Below, one piece after another: positions 19,663 to 27,706 of a DNA stretch of 64,000 nt. Position numbers and translations under genes: made by a program. Origin of the DNA: SZUA-545 sp050297855 (GTDB taxonomy: Bacteria > Campylobacterota > Campylobacteria > Campylobacterales > SZUA-545). The notes under the pieces were generated by a model. It was not told the origin of the DNA and ran no database searches. It was given only the letters and a program-made list of their open reading frames with translations. The number at the start of each line of letters is the position of its first letter. Position 1 is the stretch's first letter. The stretch is taken from assembly GCA_050297855.1 (NCBI GenBank), contig JBNKTC010000004.1:138249-202248 (forward strand), written 5' to 3'.

Positions 19663-21105
19663 TTATGATAGTTTTTCTTTAAGCAGTTTGTTGACGACCT
19701 GCGGGTTGGCAGAGCCTTTGGAGGCTTTCATCACCTGCCCGACGAAGAAGCCGAAAAGTGCCTCTTTCCCGCCGCGGTATGCTTCGACCTGGCCGGGGTT
19801 GGCTGCCATGATCTCGTCGATCATCGCGATGATGGCACCGTCGTCGCTGACCTGCTTGAGGCCCAGTTTGTCGATGGCGTCATCCACGGAGACATCGTTT
19901 TCCATCAGGTGATCCAGGACGTCTTTCCCTGCCTTTCCGCTGATCGTACCGTCTTCGATGCGGACGATGAGTTCCGAGAGCTTGAGGGCTGAGACCGGTG
20001 TTGCCTCGATGGAGAGGCCCGCTTTGTTGAGGCGTCCCATCAGCTCGGTACTCATCCAGCTTACCGCCAGTTTCGGTGTCGCCTTGTGGTCGATCAGGGT
20101 CTCGAAGAACTCTGCCAGTTCCGGCTCAGCCGTCAGGACGGCCGCGTCGTAGGCGCTGATGCCGAGTTCGTTCATATAGCGTTCGCGCTTTTGGTCCGGG
20201 AGTTCGGGGATCTGGCTGTATTTGGCCAGGGTCTCGTCATCGAGCGTGACCGGCGGGATATCGGGTTCGGGGAAGTAACGGTAATCCGCTGCCCCCTCTT
20301 TGCCCCGCATACTGCGCGTTTCGTTTTTGACGCTGTCGTAGAGGCGGGTCTCCTGGAAGATCTCTTCGTCGTAGACACCGTCTTCCCACGCGTCGATCTG
20401 GCGTTCGACCTCCAGCTCGATCGCCTTCTGGATGAACTTGAAGCTGTTGATGTTCTTGAGTTCGACCCGTGTATAAAGCTTATCATCACCCTTGGGGCGG
20501 ATGGAGACGTTGGCGTCGCAGCGGAAGGAGCCTTCCTGCATATTGGCGTCACCGATGCCCAGGTAGCGGACGATGGAGTGGAGTTTTTTAAGATACGCGA
20601 TCGCCTCGTCGCTGCTGCGCATATCCGGTTCGGATACGATCTCCAGCAGAGGCGTTCCTGCGCGGTTGAGGTCGACCTTGGAGTGGTCCCCTTCGTGGAT
20701 GTTTTTTCCCGCATCCTCTTCGAGGTGGGCGCGTGTGACGCCGATACGCTTTTGGGTCCCGTCTTCCATATCGATCATGATATGGCCGTTCTCGACGATG
20801 GGCAGATCCATCTGCGTGATCTGGTACGCTTTGGGGGAGTCGGGGTAGAAGTAGTTCTTCCGGTCGAAGATGGAAGTTTTGTTGACCGTCGCGTCAACGG
20901 CCGTCCCGAAGGCGATGGATTTCGTAAACGCCTCTTTGTTGGGAACGGGCAGGGCACCCGGAAGTGCCAGGCAGACCGGGCAGGTATTGACGTTCTGTTC
21001 GTCCCCGAAGCTGGTGGGACAGCTGCAGAACATCTTGGTTTTGGTATTAAGCTGGGCGTGGACTTCCAGGCCGATGACTACTTCAAAATCGCCGTATGCA
21101 GACAT
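19663..21105 (-). CDS. gatB: Aspartyl/glutamyl-tRNA amidotransferase subunit B
   Basis: A 480-residue GatB. It phosphorylates the misacylated Glu-tRNA(Gln) or Asp-tRNA(Asn) and, with ammonia delivered by GatA, converts it to Gln-tRNA or Asn-tRNA. The N-terminal catalytic core shows VIGLEVHAQLNTKTKMFC and the zinc-site cysteines CSCP and CPVCLALPG; the middle carries DLNRAGTPLLEIVSEPD; and the C-terminal YqeY-like helical domain ends ANPQVVNKLLKEKLS. The length is typical. gatA and gatC are not in the window. The ThiE-like gene ends nine bases upstream of its ATG. Confidence 0.97.
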   Translation of the reverse strand: MSAYGDFEVVIGLEVHAQLNTKTKMFCSCPTSFGDEQNVNTCPVCLALPGALPVPNKEAFTKSIAFGTAVDATVNKTSIFDRKNYFYPDSPKAYQITQMDLPIVENGHIMIDMEDGTQKRIGVTRAHLEEDAGKNIHEGDHSKVDLNRAGTPLLEIVSEPDMRSSDEAIAYLKKLHSIVRYLGIGDANMQEGSFRCDANVSIRPKGDDKLYTRVELKNINSFKFIQKAIELEVERQIDAWEDGVYDEEIFQETRLYDSVKNETRSMRGKEGAADYRYFPEPDIPPVTLDDETLAKYSQIPELPDQKRERYMNELGISAYDAAVLTAEPELAEFFETLIDHKATPKLAVSWMSTELMGRLNKAGLSIEATPVSALKLSELIVRIEDGTISGKAGKDVLDHLMENDVSVDDAIDKLGLKQVSDDGAIIAMIDEIMAANPGQVEAYRGGKEALFGFFVGQVMKASKGSANPQVVNKLLKEKLS

Positions 21106-21114
21106 TGGTTTCCT

Positions 21115-21669
21115 TTAGGGGTTAAAAAAATATCGGATTGATGCAAAACCGTGCGGATTTGCGGCTTTTAGCTGAGCCACTTCGGCATCGGACGTGATCC
21201 CGCCGAGGGCAATAATATTAGCTCTTATATTAGCAGTAATTTGGTTTAACTCCTCTAAACCTTTGGGCCGGCCTTTGTTTTTTACGTAAAAGATCGGGCT
21301 GAAAAGGAGGTAGTCGGGGTAGGCTTTTTTGCAGCGCAGGATCTCTTCGCGCGAGTGGGTGCTGACGATCACTTTTTTACCCCGGCGCTTGAGCTGGGAG
21401 ATCTTCCGGTGCTGCGTCGAGGTGAGATGAATGCCGGTGCCGTATTTTTTTGCCAGGGGGATGTGCTGGTTGATAAAGATCTCCCGGATGCCAAAGCGCC
21501 GGGAGATGGATACAAAGCGTTTGGCAAGGGCTTGCGTCTGACGGCCGCTCTTGTCACGGAATATGACCGCATCAGGGCGTTTTTTCCGCAAAACCCGGAC
21601 GTAACGGGCGGCAAAAAGGGCAGGGTAGGAGGTGTAGTATCCCGGATCAGTGATCAGGAAGGTTTTCAT
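21115..21669 (-). CDS. ThiE/TenI-like thiamine phosphate synthase family protein
   Basis: A 184-residue TIM-barrel protein. It starts MKTFLITDPGYY, has a middle GTGIHLTSTQ segment corresponding to the GVHLGQ phosphate-binding strand of ThiE, a LLFSPIFYVKNKGRP loop comparable with the GPIFxTxTK loop, and a terminal IIALGGITSDAEV phosphate-binding strand. ThiE joins HMP-pyrophosphate to thiazole phosphate; TenI-like members are isomerases. The protein is about 25 residues shorter than standard ThiE and the HLGQ motif has diverged to HLTS, so it may be TenI-like. A frame open for 20 codons further upstream lies inside the preceding gene; I choose ATG 21669, which overlaps the end of that gene by 23 bases. 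Confidence 0.65.
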   Translation of the reverse strand: MKTFLITDPGYYTSYPALFAARYVRVLRKKRPDAVIFRDKSGRQTQALAKRFVSISRRFGIREIFINQHIPLAKKYGTGIHLTSTQHRKISQLKRRGKKVIVSTHSREEILRCKKAYPDYLLFSPIFYVKNKGRPKGLEELNQITANIRANIIALGGITSDAEVAQLKAANPHGFASIRYFFNP

Positions 21670-21964
21670 CGTGCTCTTCCGAGGCAGGCGGCGGGGCAGT
21701 GTGCTGCTTCCCGGCTGCGATCGTCTCAAGGAGTTTTGTCTGGTGCCGTTTCTCCTTCAGAATCTCCAAAAGCACATAGAGCCCTTCGGCGATCAGAAGC
21801 ATAAAAAGACCCGGTACGAGACCGATGACGGCAGCTGCCAGTGCGGCGACAAACGATAAGTGTAAATAGGTGATAAATCCCCACATCCCGCCGGCAGCCG
21901 CAACAAAAAGCGCGACACCGGTGGCGATATGGGTAAGAAGGGTAAAAAAGTTAGCGCGTTCCAT
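21647..21964 (-). CDS. Small membrane protein, function unknown
   Basis: A 105-residue protein made of two to three hydrophobic helices (about residues 8-33, 35-58 and 50-70) and a polar tail (KEKRHQTKLLETIAAGKQ onward) that is rich in proline and acidic residues. It lies 13 bases after atpB on the same strand and overlaps the ThiE-like gene. Its place beside atpB recalls AtpI/AtpZ-type accessory proteins, but I see no family motif to support that, so the function stays open. Confidence 0.6.
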   Translation of the reverse strand: MERANFFTLLTHIATGVALFVAAAGGMWGFITYLHLSFVAALAAAVIGLVPGLFMLLIAEGLYVLLEILKEKRHQTKLLETIAAGKQHTAPPPASEEHDENLPDH

Positions 21965-21977
21965 TAAACGCTAAGAC

Positions 21978-22664
21978 TTAGTGGTGCTCGTCTTCAATCT
22001 GAACTGCGCCACCGATGTATACGACTGTCAGGATCATAAAGATGAACGTCTGAAGAAGACCGAAGGCAAAGAGCATAAAGAAGCCCGGAAGTGGAACGAT
22101 CCACGGTACCAGCATCAAAAGAACCAGAAGGAACATGTCATCCCCGTTGATGGAACCGAAAAGTCGGAAAGAGAGGGAGATGATCCGGGAGATGTGGGAG
22201 ATGATCTCGATCGGGAACATCAGCCATGCCAGCCACCATACCGGTCCCATAAAGTGCGCGAAGTACTTGACCACGCCGTTACGTCGGATCCCCTCGAAGT
22301 TGTAGTAGAAAAAGACGATCAGTGCCAGTGCCAGTGTCAGGTTCAGGTTCGCTGTCGGTGCGTGGAAACCCGGGATGAGACCGATCATGTTGGAAACAAA
22401 AATAAACAGACCCAGTGCTGTGATCAGCGGGAGATATTTGCGGGCGTTCTCTTCACCCATAACGTCTTTGCCCATTGCGATAACCGCATCAACATACCAT
22501 TCCAGTACGTTTTGTACGCCGGACGGGCGCAGTTTTAGCGAACGTGTCGCCAGTTTTGCCAGAATCAGCACGATCGCAACGACGAGTAGCGAGTGTGAAA
22601 CGACAGTGAAGAACTGATCGTGACCACCGATCAGGCTCATGAAGGTAAACAGTCTTTCTTCCAT
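21978..22664 (-). CDS. atpB: F0F1 ATP synthase subunit a
   Basis: A 228-residue integral membrane protein that forms the two proton half-channels against the c-ring. Five to six hydrophobic helices are visible. The essential arginine lies in ISLSFRLFGSINGDD, corresponding to Arg210 of E. coli, and the last helix region contains FGLLQTFIFMILTVVYIGGA with the conserved glutamine. The N-terminus is short, as usual in Campylobacterota, where atpB stands apart from the main atp operon. Here too no other ATP-synthase genes are near. It is preceded by a 249-base region with a hairpin and a repeat copy, and glyS lies upstream on the same strand. Confidence 0.95.
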   Translation of the reverse strand: MEERLFTFMSLIGGHDQFFTVVSHSLLVVAIVLILAKLATRSLKLRPSGVQNVLEWYVDAVIAMGKDVMGEENARKYLPLITALGLFIFVSNMIGLIPGFHAPTANLNLTLALALIVFFYYNFEGIRRNGVVKYFAHFMGPVWWLAWLMFPIEIISHISRIISLSFRLFGSINGDDMFLLVLLMLVPWIVPLPGFFMLFAFGLLQTFIFMILTVVYIGGAVQIEDEHH

Positions 22665-22738
22665 GTACTATCCTATGCCTTGACTTGTGTAGAAATTTTG
22701 CGCAGATTATAGCCAAAACAAGCTAAAGAGCCCCTTTG

Positions 22739-22766
22739 CCAAAGTGGCAAAAAGGGATAGTGCTTT
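22739..22766 (-). terminator. Possible hairpin terminator between glyS and atpB
   Basis: Read leftward, CCCTTTTTGCCACTTTGGCAAAGGGG can fold into a stem of about ten pairs with a bulge, followed by CTCTTTAG. The T-run is weak, so termination after glyS is possible but not sure. Confidence 0.35.
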
Positions 22767-22864
22767 AAAAATATACAGAGAAAGTGGATCAAAACTGTGC
22801 AGTTCTCCTGCCCTCTGGGCAAAGCTTTTGTCCTCGGCTTGTGAACAAACCTGCGAAATTGCAT

Positions 22865-22899
22865 GTGCCTCAGCGGCGAGCGTAGCTGGAGGAGCTTGG
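22865..22899 (+). repeat. Copy 1 of an imperfect 35-base repeat flanking glyS
   Basis: This segment begins GTGCC, contains AGCGGCGAGCGTAGCT (22872-22887) and ends GCTTGG. It matches the reverse complement of 24983-25017 at 28 of 35 positions by hand alignment, with six of the seven differences being transitions. It continues into a small hairpin AGGAGC-TTG-GCTCCT next to the glyS stop. Confidence 0.6.
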
Positions 22900-22913
22900 C
22901 TCCTGCAGCGTTT

Positions 22914-24926
22914 TTAGATGGTGATCTCTTTGATATCGGCAACCTCTTTAAAACGGTTGTATATGGAGGCGATCAGCGATTTTCGGTTGAGGCGGACTTT
23001 TTCGTCTTCGGCGTTGACCATGACGTGGTCGAAGAAGGCGTCGAGCTCGGGCTTGAGGCTGGCGAGGGCTTCGAGCAGCTTGTCGTACTCCTGCTCGTCG
23101 ATCCGCATAAACCGTTCGTAGAGCGCTTTTTCGTAGTCGGTCTCGAAGTGGGTCTCATCCAGGCTGAGGGTACTCATATCGAAGTCTTTGGTGATGTTGG
23201 CGACCCGCTTGAAGGTCGCCAGCAGGTTTTCAAAATCGTCCCGTTTGACGAAGGCGTCCAATACCCGGACCTTTTTATAGATGTTGGTCACATCGCCCTC
23301 GCCGGTGCTGAGGACCGCGTTGATGATGGAGGGGTTGACCTCGCGCATGATCTGGAATAGGCGGTCGTAGACGAACTTGACCAGCTGCTCTTTGTCGTAG
23401 TCGTTGTACTGTTTGGACATACGGATCAGGATCTTGCCGATATCCAGCGGGTACTCCCGGTCGATGATGATACGCAGCACCCCGATGGCGGCGCGGCGCA
23501 GCCCGAAGGGGTCCTTGGAACCGGTCGGGATCTTGCCCGTACTGAAGAGCCCGATCAGGTTGTCGATCTTAGTCGAAAGGGCGACGATTGCGCCCACATC
23601 GCCCGTAGGCAGTTCGGAGCTTTCGCCCAGGGGCAGGTACTGCTCTTTGATCGCCAGGGCGACGTCTTTGTCTTCGTTCTGGGCCAGGGCGTAGTAGTAC
23701 CCCATGACCCCCTGGAGCTCCGTAAACTCGTAGACCACTTCGGAGAGGAGGTCGTTTTTACTGAGCTGGACGGCATTGTAGACCTTGCCGTAGACCTCGT
23801 CGTCCAGGTCCAGGTGGCGCTGGAGTTCGGAGGCGATGGCGTGTTCACGGTAGGTCTTATCATGCAGGCTTCCCAGCCCTTCGGCGAACATGACGTTGGA
23901 GAGGCCGTCGGATGTGAGGCCCCGTTTCAGGTCGTTTTCGTAGAAGAAGAGGCCGTCTTCGAGGCGGGCTCTAAGGACCTTCTCGTTTCCGTCGACGATC
24001 AGCCTGCCGTCGTCTGCCAGGGAGTTGGCTACGACGATAAAGGCGTTGGTCAGCTTGCCGTTTTTATAGACCGGGAAGTAGCGCTGATGGGACTTCATGG
24101 AGGTGATGATCACCTCGTCCGGGAGCTTGAGGAACTTCTCGTCAAAGCTTCCCATAAAGGCTGTCGGGAATTCGGTGATGGCGATGACCTCGTCCAGCAG
24201 GTCGCGGTCGACTTCGATCGTGACACCCTCCTCGTTTTCGATCGTCTTGAAATCCTCCAGGATCTTCGCTTCCCGTTTCGTTGCATCGGCAATGACGCCG
24301 CGCTTTTGCAGGAAGTCGAGGTAGTGTTCGGCCCCGGTGATCTTCTGCTTGGTGTAGCTGTGGGAGCGGTGGCCGAAGGTGTAATGGGAGGATTTGACCC
24401 CGAAGAGTTCCGCCGGGACGACGTCGTCGCCAAAGAGGGTGACCAGCCAGCGGATGGGCCGGATAAAGCTCTTGTCAAGGCTTCCCCAGCGCATGGTGCG
24501 GCCGAAGTTCAGCCCGTTTACGAATTTTTGCAGCATCTCGTCCAGCAGTTCGCTGCTCGGTTTTCCCTCTACCATTTTTTTGCAGTAGAGCACCTCTTTC
24601 CCCTTCTGCTCCGTCGTCTGCAGTGCATCCACCTCGACGCCCGCTTTTTTTGCAAAGCCCAGGGCCGCGTTGGTCGGTTTGCCGTCTTTGAAAGCGATGG
24701 AAACGGGGGCGCCGAAAAGCTCTTCTTCTTTGTCCGCCTGTTTTACGGGAAAGTCCGGGTGCCAGAAGATCAGGCGTCTCGGGGTGTAGTGGAACGTGAC
24801 GTCGCAGGCCAGTTCGTACTCATTACAGATCGCCTCCCATTTGGATTGGATATGGGGAAGTTCTTTAATCAGGGGTATCGCGGGAAGCTCCTCGACACCG
24901 ATTTCGATCAGTAGTGGTTTATGCAT
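22914..24926 (-). CDS. glyS: Glycyl-tRNA synthetase beta subunit
   Basis: A 670-residue protein, close to the usual 680-690 of bacterial tetrameric (alpha2beta2) glycyl-tRNA synthetases. The beta chain binds and positions tRNA(Gly); the alpha chain (glyQ, not in this window) forms the adenylate. Family landmarks are the start LLIEIGVEELPA, the HHRGY-like core where MKSHQRYFPVY is seen, DPFGLRRAAIGVLRI, and the C-terminal anticodon-binding region ending in VMVNAEDEKVRLNRKSLI. It stands alone between two repeat-containing spacers. Its start ATG is 24926; no strong ribosome-binding site is seen ahead of it (AAAAAAGTGAGA). Confidence 0.96.
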   Translation of the reverse strand: MHKPLLIEIGVEELPAIPLIKELPHIQSKWEAICNEYELACDVTFHYTPRRLIFWHPDFPVKQADKEEELFGAPVSIAFKDGKPTNAALGFAKKAGVEVDALQTTEQKGKEVLYCKKMVEGKPSSELLDEMLQKFVNGLNFGRTMRWGSLDKSFIRPIRWLVTLFGDDVVPAELFGVKSSHYTFGHRSHSYTKQKITGAEHYLDFLQKRGVIADATKREAKILEDFKTIENEEGVTIEVDRDLLDEVIAITEFPTAFMGSFDEKFLKLPDEVIITSMKSHQRYFPVYKNGKLTNAFIVVANSLADDGRLIVDGNEKVLRARLEDGLFFYENDLKRGLTSDGLSNVMFAEGLGSLHDKTYREHAIASELQRHLDLDDEVYGKVYNAVQLSKNDLLSEVVYEFTELQGVMGYYYALAQNEDKDVALAIKEQYLPLGESSELPTGDVGAIVALSTKIDNLIGLFSTGKIPTGSKDPFGLRRAAIGVLRIIIDREYPLDIGKILIRMSKQYNDYDKEQLVKFVYDRLFQIMREVNPSIINAVLSTGEGDVTNIYKKVRVLDAFVKRDDFENLLATFKRVANITKDFDMSTLSLDETHFETDYEKALYERFMRIDEQEYDKLLEALASLKPELDAFFDHVMVNAEDEKVRLNRKSLIASIYNRFKEVADIKEITI

Positions 24927-25178
24927 AAAGTCTCACTTTTTTATACGCTAAAAGAGCGTGGAACTACGCAGCAACGCGAGGACCAAGCACTTTTAGCTAC
25001 GCTTGCCGCTAGGGCACTAAAGCTTGCTGCAAAGTGCAGCAGAAGTAGATAAGCGTTTTACCTCAAATTTTTATGCAATCATAGCCAGTTTCCATTTAAG
25101 CAAGGTGTGCCTGCGGCGATCTCAAAAAAAGAATATGCTAAGATTATCGCAGTTTTTCGCAAGTAATGAGGATTTGGA
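24927..25178. other. Repeat-rich spacer upstream of glyS
   Basis: A 252-base gap between two divergent genes. It holds the second copy of the glyS-flanking repeat, a small hairpin GCTGC-AAAGT-GCAGC, a partial third repeat-like word GTGCCTGCGGCGA (25107-25119) and, close to its right end, an AT-rich tract suitable for a promoter of the rightward gene. No convincing coding frame is present. Confidence 0.5.
24983..25017 (-). repeat. Copy 2 of the imperfect 35-base repeat flanking glyS
   Basis: The reverse complement starts GTGCC, contains AGCGGCAAGCGTAGCT (24995-25010 on the plus strand reads AGCTACGCTTGCCGCT) and ends GCTTGG. It lies in inverted orientation relative to copy 1 on the other side of glyS. 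The 16-base core differs at one position. Confidence 0.6.
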
Positions 25179-26018
25179 ATGACAGAACAAGAGGTCGAGC
25201 AGCGGGTCATCGCGTTTTTGGACCATTTTTTTGAAGACGAGACGATCGTTGCCGAACACGAATTGAACTTCCTGGATGAAAACGGATTGCAAAAACCGGA
25301 GATCGACTATCTGAAGATGCGTCAGTTTATTATCACCGCGTTCAACAACCTCAAGGAGATGGACCTGACCATTTCCGAGGGGCTGGTGGGTAAGATGTAC
25401 AAGGATATCACGATACTCGTCAACTTCTACCAGGAGTATCTCAAAAAGATCAAGATCTCCAACCTCGTCTACCAGCGCGATTTTCTTCCCAGCGTCGAAG
25501 AGTACAGGCACCTCAATGATGACAAGACCCTGACCGAAGCCAAGATCAACCAGTATAAACACATCTCCGTCGCCACCGAACGGGAGCTGGAAGAGATCCA
25601 GATTTCGGGTGTGAAGGTGGAGGAGAAAAAGATCAAGCTGCTGCGCCGGCGGAATGTGGATGCCCTCTACAACCTGGAAAAATCCAAGGAGCACCTTAAG
25701 GAGGTGGCGGTGGAGCTGAACGAGCTGGAGGAGTCGATGAAGAGCCAGTTCTTCGAGCAGTTCGAGGTCTATTGCGACGATTATAAGAGTGCCTTTGAAG
25801 AGGTGATCAACACCAAGCTCTTTTATTTCGAGAAGATCCTCTGGCAGCACGCCGAGCAGTCCAGCGGGGTACGAAAATTCTTCGACAGCGCGGGGATCAC
25901 GGGAAGCTACAGCACCAAGACCTACCTCAACTACTACCTGCGCAACATCGATATTGAAAAATCAAAAAGCAACGACTGGCACCGTTACCTGCACAGTCTG
26001 CTGAAAGTGCTTGACTGA
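25179..26018 (+). CDS. Coiled-coil protein of unknown function, coupled to a cyclic-nucleotide-binding protein
   Basis: A 279-residue soluble, strongly charged, mostly helical protein. Residues 130-205 look like a coiled coil (ATERELEEIQISGVKVEEKK, KSKEHLKEVAVELNELEESM). No signal peptide, membrane helix or catalytic motif is seen and I recognise no family. Its TGA overlaps the ATG of the following cNMP-binding gene by one base, so the two are made together and may form a complex in which the second protein senses the nucleotide. That pairing is inference. The start ATG follows GAGGATTTGGA. Confidence 0.7.
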   Translation: MTEQEVEQRVIAFLDHFFEDETIVAEHELNFLDENGLQKPEIDYLKMRQFIITAFNNLKEMDLTISEGLVGKMYKDITILVNFYQEYLKKIKISNLVYQRDFLPSVEEYRHLNDDKTLTEAKINQYKHISVATERELEEIQISGVKVEEKKIKLLRRRNVDALYNLEKSKEHLKEVAVELNELEESMKSQFFEQFEVYCDDYKSAFEEVINTKLFYFEKILWQHAEQSSGVRKFFDSAGITGSYSTKTYLNYYLRNIDIEKSKSNDWHRYLHSLLKVLD

Positions 26019-26575
26019 TGGCTCTTAGTTTCAGTTTTACGACCTATACCGCGAGTGAAGTGAAGGAGATGCTGGATGCAGCCAGCCGCACTACCCGTGA
26101 CATCAAACCCAACAAGATCACCGCTGCCCAGAAAAAGCTGCTGGAGGTAAGCAAGTATATCTACCTTTTCAGCGGGATCAACAAAGACGATATCATCAAG
26201 ATCACCAACGACGTCAAGTTTATGGAGTTTGCCAGCGGGGAGGTGGCTTTCGAACAGGGCGAGAAATCGGATGAAGTCTACTTCCTTCTGCGGGGCGAAC
26301 TGGCCGTGGAGGTGGAAAAGGACGGAGGCTACAAAGCCGTGGCCCACATCAAGCCGATGCAGCTTTTCGGCGAGATGGCCTTTGTCTCCAAAAAACCCAG
26401 AAGCGCGCGGATCAAGTCGATCGACCCCAAGAGTACGGTGATCAAGTTCGTTGTCGATGATGACGCCTACGAACCGGCGACCTGCTTCGCTTTTATGAAA
26501 CTCTACAAAAACATCTCCACGATCGTGGCGGAGAAGCTTGAAGCTTCCAACGAGGTCCTGGTCAACAACACCTGA
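26018..26575 (+). CDS. Cyclic nucleotide-binding (CAP_ED) domain protein without DNA-binding domain
   Basis: A 185-residue protein. A helical N-terminus (1-45) is followed by a cNMP-binding beta barrel (about 48-160) with GINKDDIIKI, FASGEVAFEQGEKSDEVYFLLRG and the phosphate-binding cassette FGEMAFVSKKPRSA, in which Glu119 and Arg128 occupy the places that hold the ribose and the cyclic phosphate. It ends in a helix without a helix-turn-helix, so it is not a CRP-type regulator but a nucleotide-sensing partner or adaptor. No cyclase is nearby. It is translationally coupled to the coiled-coil gene and precedes thpR by two bases. Confidence 0.82.
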   Translation: MALSFSFTTYTASEVKEMLDAASRTTRDIKPNKITAAQKKLLEVSKYIYLFSGINKDDIIKITNDVKFMEFASGEVAFEQGEKSDEVYFLLRGELAVEVEKDGGYKAVAHIKPMQLFGEMAFVSKKPRSARIKSIDPKSTVIKFVVDDDAYEPATCFAFMKLYKNISTIVAEKLEASNEVLVNNT

Positions 26576-26577
26576 AG

Positions 26578-27075
26578 ATGCGGCTGTTTATCGGGTGTTT
26601 TATCCGGATCCGGGGCTATGATGCGCTTAAAGCGGCGTATGCCTCTGCTTACAAGGGGCGGTGGATCCCCGCAGGCAATCTCCATATCACCTTCCGTTTC
26701 CTGGGGGAGGTCGATGACGTCAGTTCTGTTGTCGCTTCCCTGGAGGGGCTTGAATTTCCCCGTCGGAAACGGATAGAATGCAAGGGATTGGAGATGTTCG
26801 GAGAGAAGATCCTCTACGCTTCGTGCGATGATCCCGAGCTGGGCCGGGTCGCCGATGCGATTGATATGCGTCTGGCCGGCAGCTTCGGACGGGAGAAGCC
26901 GTTTATTCCCCACGTGACCCTGATGCGGGTCCAGGAGATATCCGAAGATGCCGGTTTTTCTATGCCCGCACCCCTTCCCGACGGGGTCACCCTGGAAGGG
27001 GAGCTCAAGGTACAGCTGATCCACAGCGAATCGGGGCAGCGGGGCGTCTACTACCATGTGCTAAAGGAGTTCTGA
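26578..27075 (+). CDS. thpR: RNA 2',3'-cyclic phosphodiesterase
   Basis: A 165-residue member of the 2H phosphoesterase family. The two catalytic HxTx motifs are His36-Thr38 in NLHITFRFLGEV and His112-Thr114 in PHVTLMRV, the standard spacing. ThpR (LigT) opens 2',3'-cyclic phosphate ends in RNA to 2'-phosphate and can ligate tRNA halves in vitro. Length and architecture are normal. The gene starts two bases after the cNMP-binding gene, and its TGA overlaps the next ATG by one base, so it belongs to the compact rightward operon ending with pcm. Confidence 0.9.
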   Translation: MRLFIGCFIRIRGYDALKAAYASAYKGRWIPAGNLHITFRFLGEVDDVSSVVASLEGLEFPRRKRIECKGLEMFGEKILYASCDDPELGRVADAIDMRLAGSFGREKPFIPHVTLMRVQEISEDAGFSMPAPLPDGVTLEGELKVQLIHSESGQRGVYYHVLKEF

Positions 27076-27281
27076 TGGCGAAGTGGCTGATTCTCGGCGG
27101 CGCGGTGTTGGTCGTGATCGGACTTTTGATGCTGCTGCTTGAGAAACTGGGCATTCCACTGGGGCGTCTGCCCGGGGATATCCGCTGGGAAGGGGAGAGG
27201 GGGACGTTTTTCTTTCCCGTGACTTCCGCGATCATTCTTAGCATTGTGCTCTCTTTGGTGTTGATGTTTGTTAAAAGGTGA
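27075..27281 (+). CDS. DUF2905 small membrane protein
   Basis: A 68-residue protein with two transmembrane helices (about 3-24 and 46-66) separated by the DUF2905 signature LGRLPGDIRWEGERGTFFFP. These proteins are widespread in bacteria and of unknown function. The ATG overlaps the thpR stop by one base and the coding end runs into the leader of the YjbQ gene, so it is embedded in the operon. Confidence 0.85.
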   Translation: MAKWLILGGAVLVVIGLLMLLLEKLGIPLGRLPGDIRWEGERGTFFFPVTSAIILSIVLSLVLMFVKR

Positions 27282-27285
27282 TACG

Positions 27286-27705
27286 ATGATCATGCTGCAG
27301 TACGAGTTTACTCTTTCAAAAAGGCCGCGGGGGTTCCACCTGGTCACGGACGAGATCGAAAGGCAGCTGGAAGGGATCGGCCAGGTCAAAGCGGGGCTGG
27401 CCCATCTTTTCCTCAAACACACCAGCGCCTCCCTCTCCATCAACGAAAACGCCGATCCCACGGTAAGAAAGGATATGGAGCGTTTTTTCACCGACCTGGC
27501 CGATAACAAACCCTACTATATCCACACCTACGAAGGGACAGACGATATGCCCGCCCATATCAAAAACAGCCTCATCGGGACCGCCCTGACGATCCCGGTG
27601 ACGGACGGCCGGCTGAACCTTGGGACCTGGCAGGGGATCTACCTGAACGAGCACCGCGATTTTGCCTCAGCCCGGACGGTCGTCGTAACGGTCCAGGGGG
27701 TGTGA
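27286..27705 (+). CDS. YjbQ/UPF0047 family protein
   Basis: A 139-residue protein with the UPF0047 signature KHTSASLSINENADP (residues 44-58), where His45 is the proposed active residue, and a second conserved histidine in NSLIGTALTIPV and GTWQGIYLNEHRD. E. coli YjbQ has been described as having weak thiamine phosphate synthase activity; its physiological job is unsettled. The frame could begin at a TTG (27268) inside the DUF2905 gene, but ATG 27286 with AAAGGTGAT ahead is better. It is followed by pcm after one base. Confidence 0.85.
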   Translation: MIMLQYEFTLSKRPRGFHLVTDEIERQLEGIGQVKAGLAHLFLKHTSASLSINENADPTVRKDMERFFTDLADNKPYYIHTYEGTDDMPAHIKNSLIGTALTIPVTDGRLNLGTWQGIYLNEHRDFASARTVVVTVQGV

Positions 27706-27706
27706 C

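Noticed and set aside
20086..21141. Plus-strand frame of 351 codons opposite gatB
   Set aside because: gatB is certain by motif and length; the frame is its shadow.
22673..22942. Minus-strand frame of 89 codons between glyS and atpB
   Set aside because: It overlaps the glyS end and the repeat and hairpin region, has biased composition and no family resemblance.
23814..24914. Plus-strand frame of 366 codons opposite glyS
   Set aside because: glyS is certain; no ribosome-binding site or motif supports the reverse frame.
24927..25178. Possible riboswitch or T-box upstream of glyS
   Set aside because: The spacer contains repeats and short hairpins but no recognisable T-box or glycine-riboswitch core.
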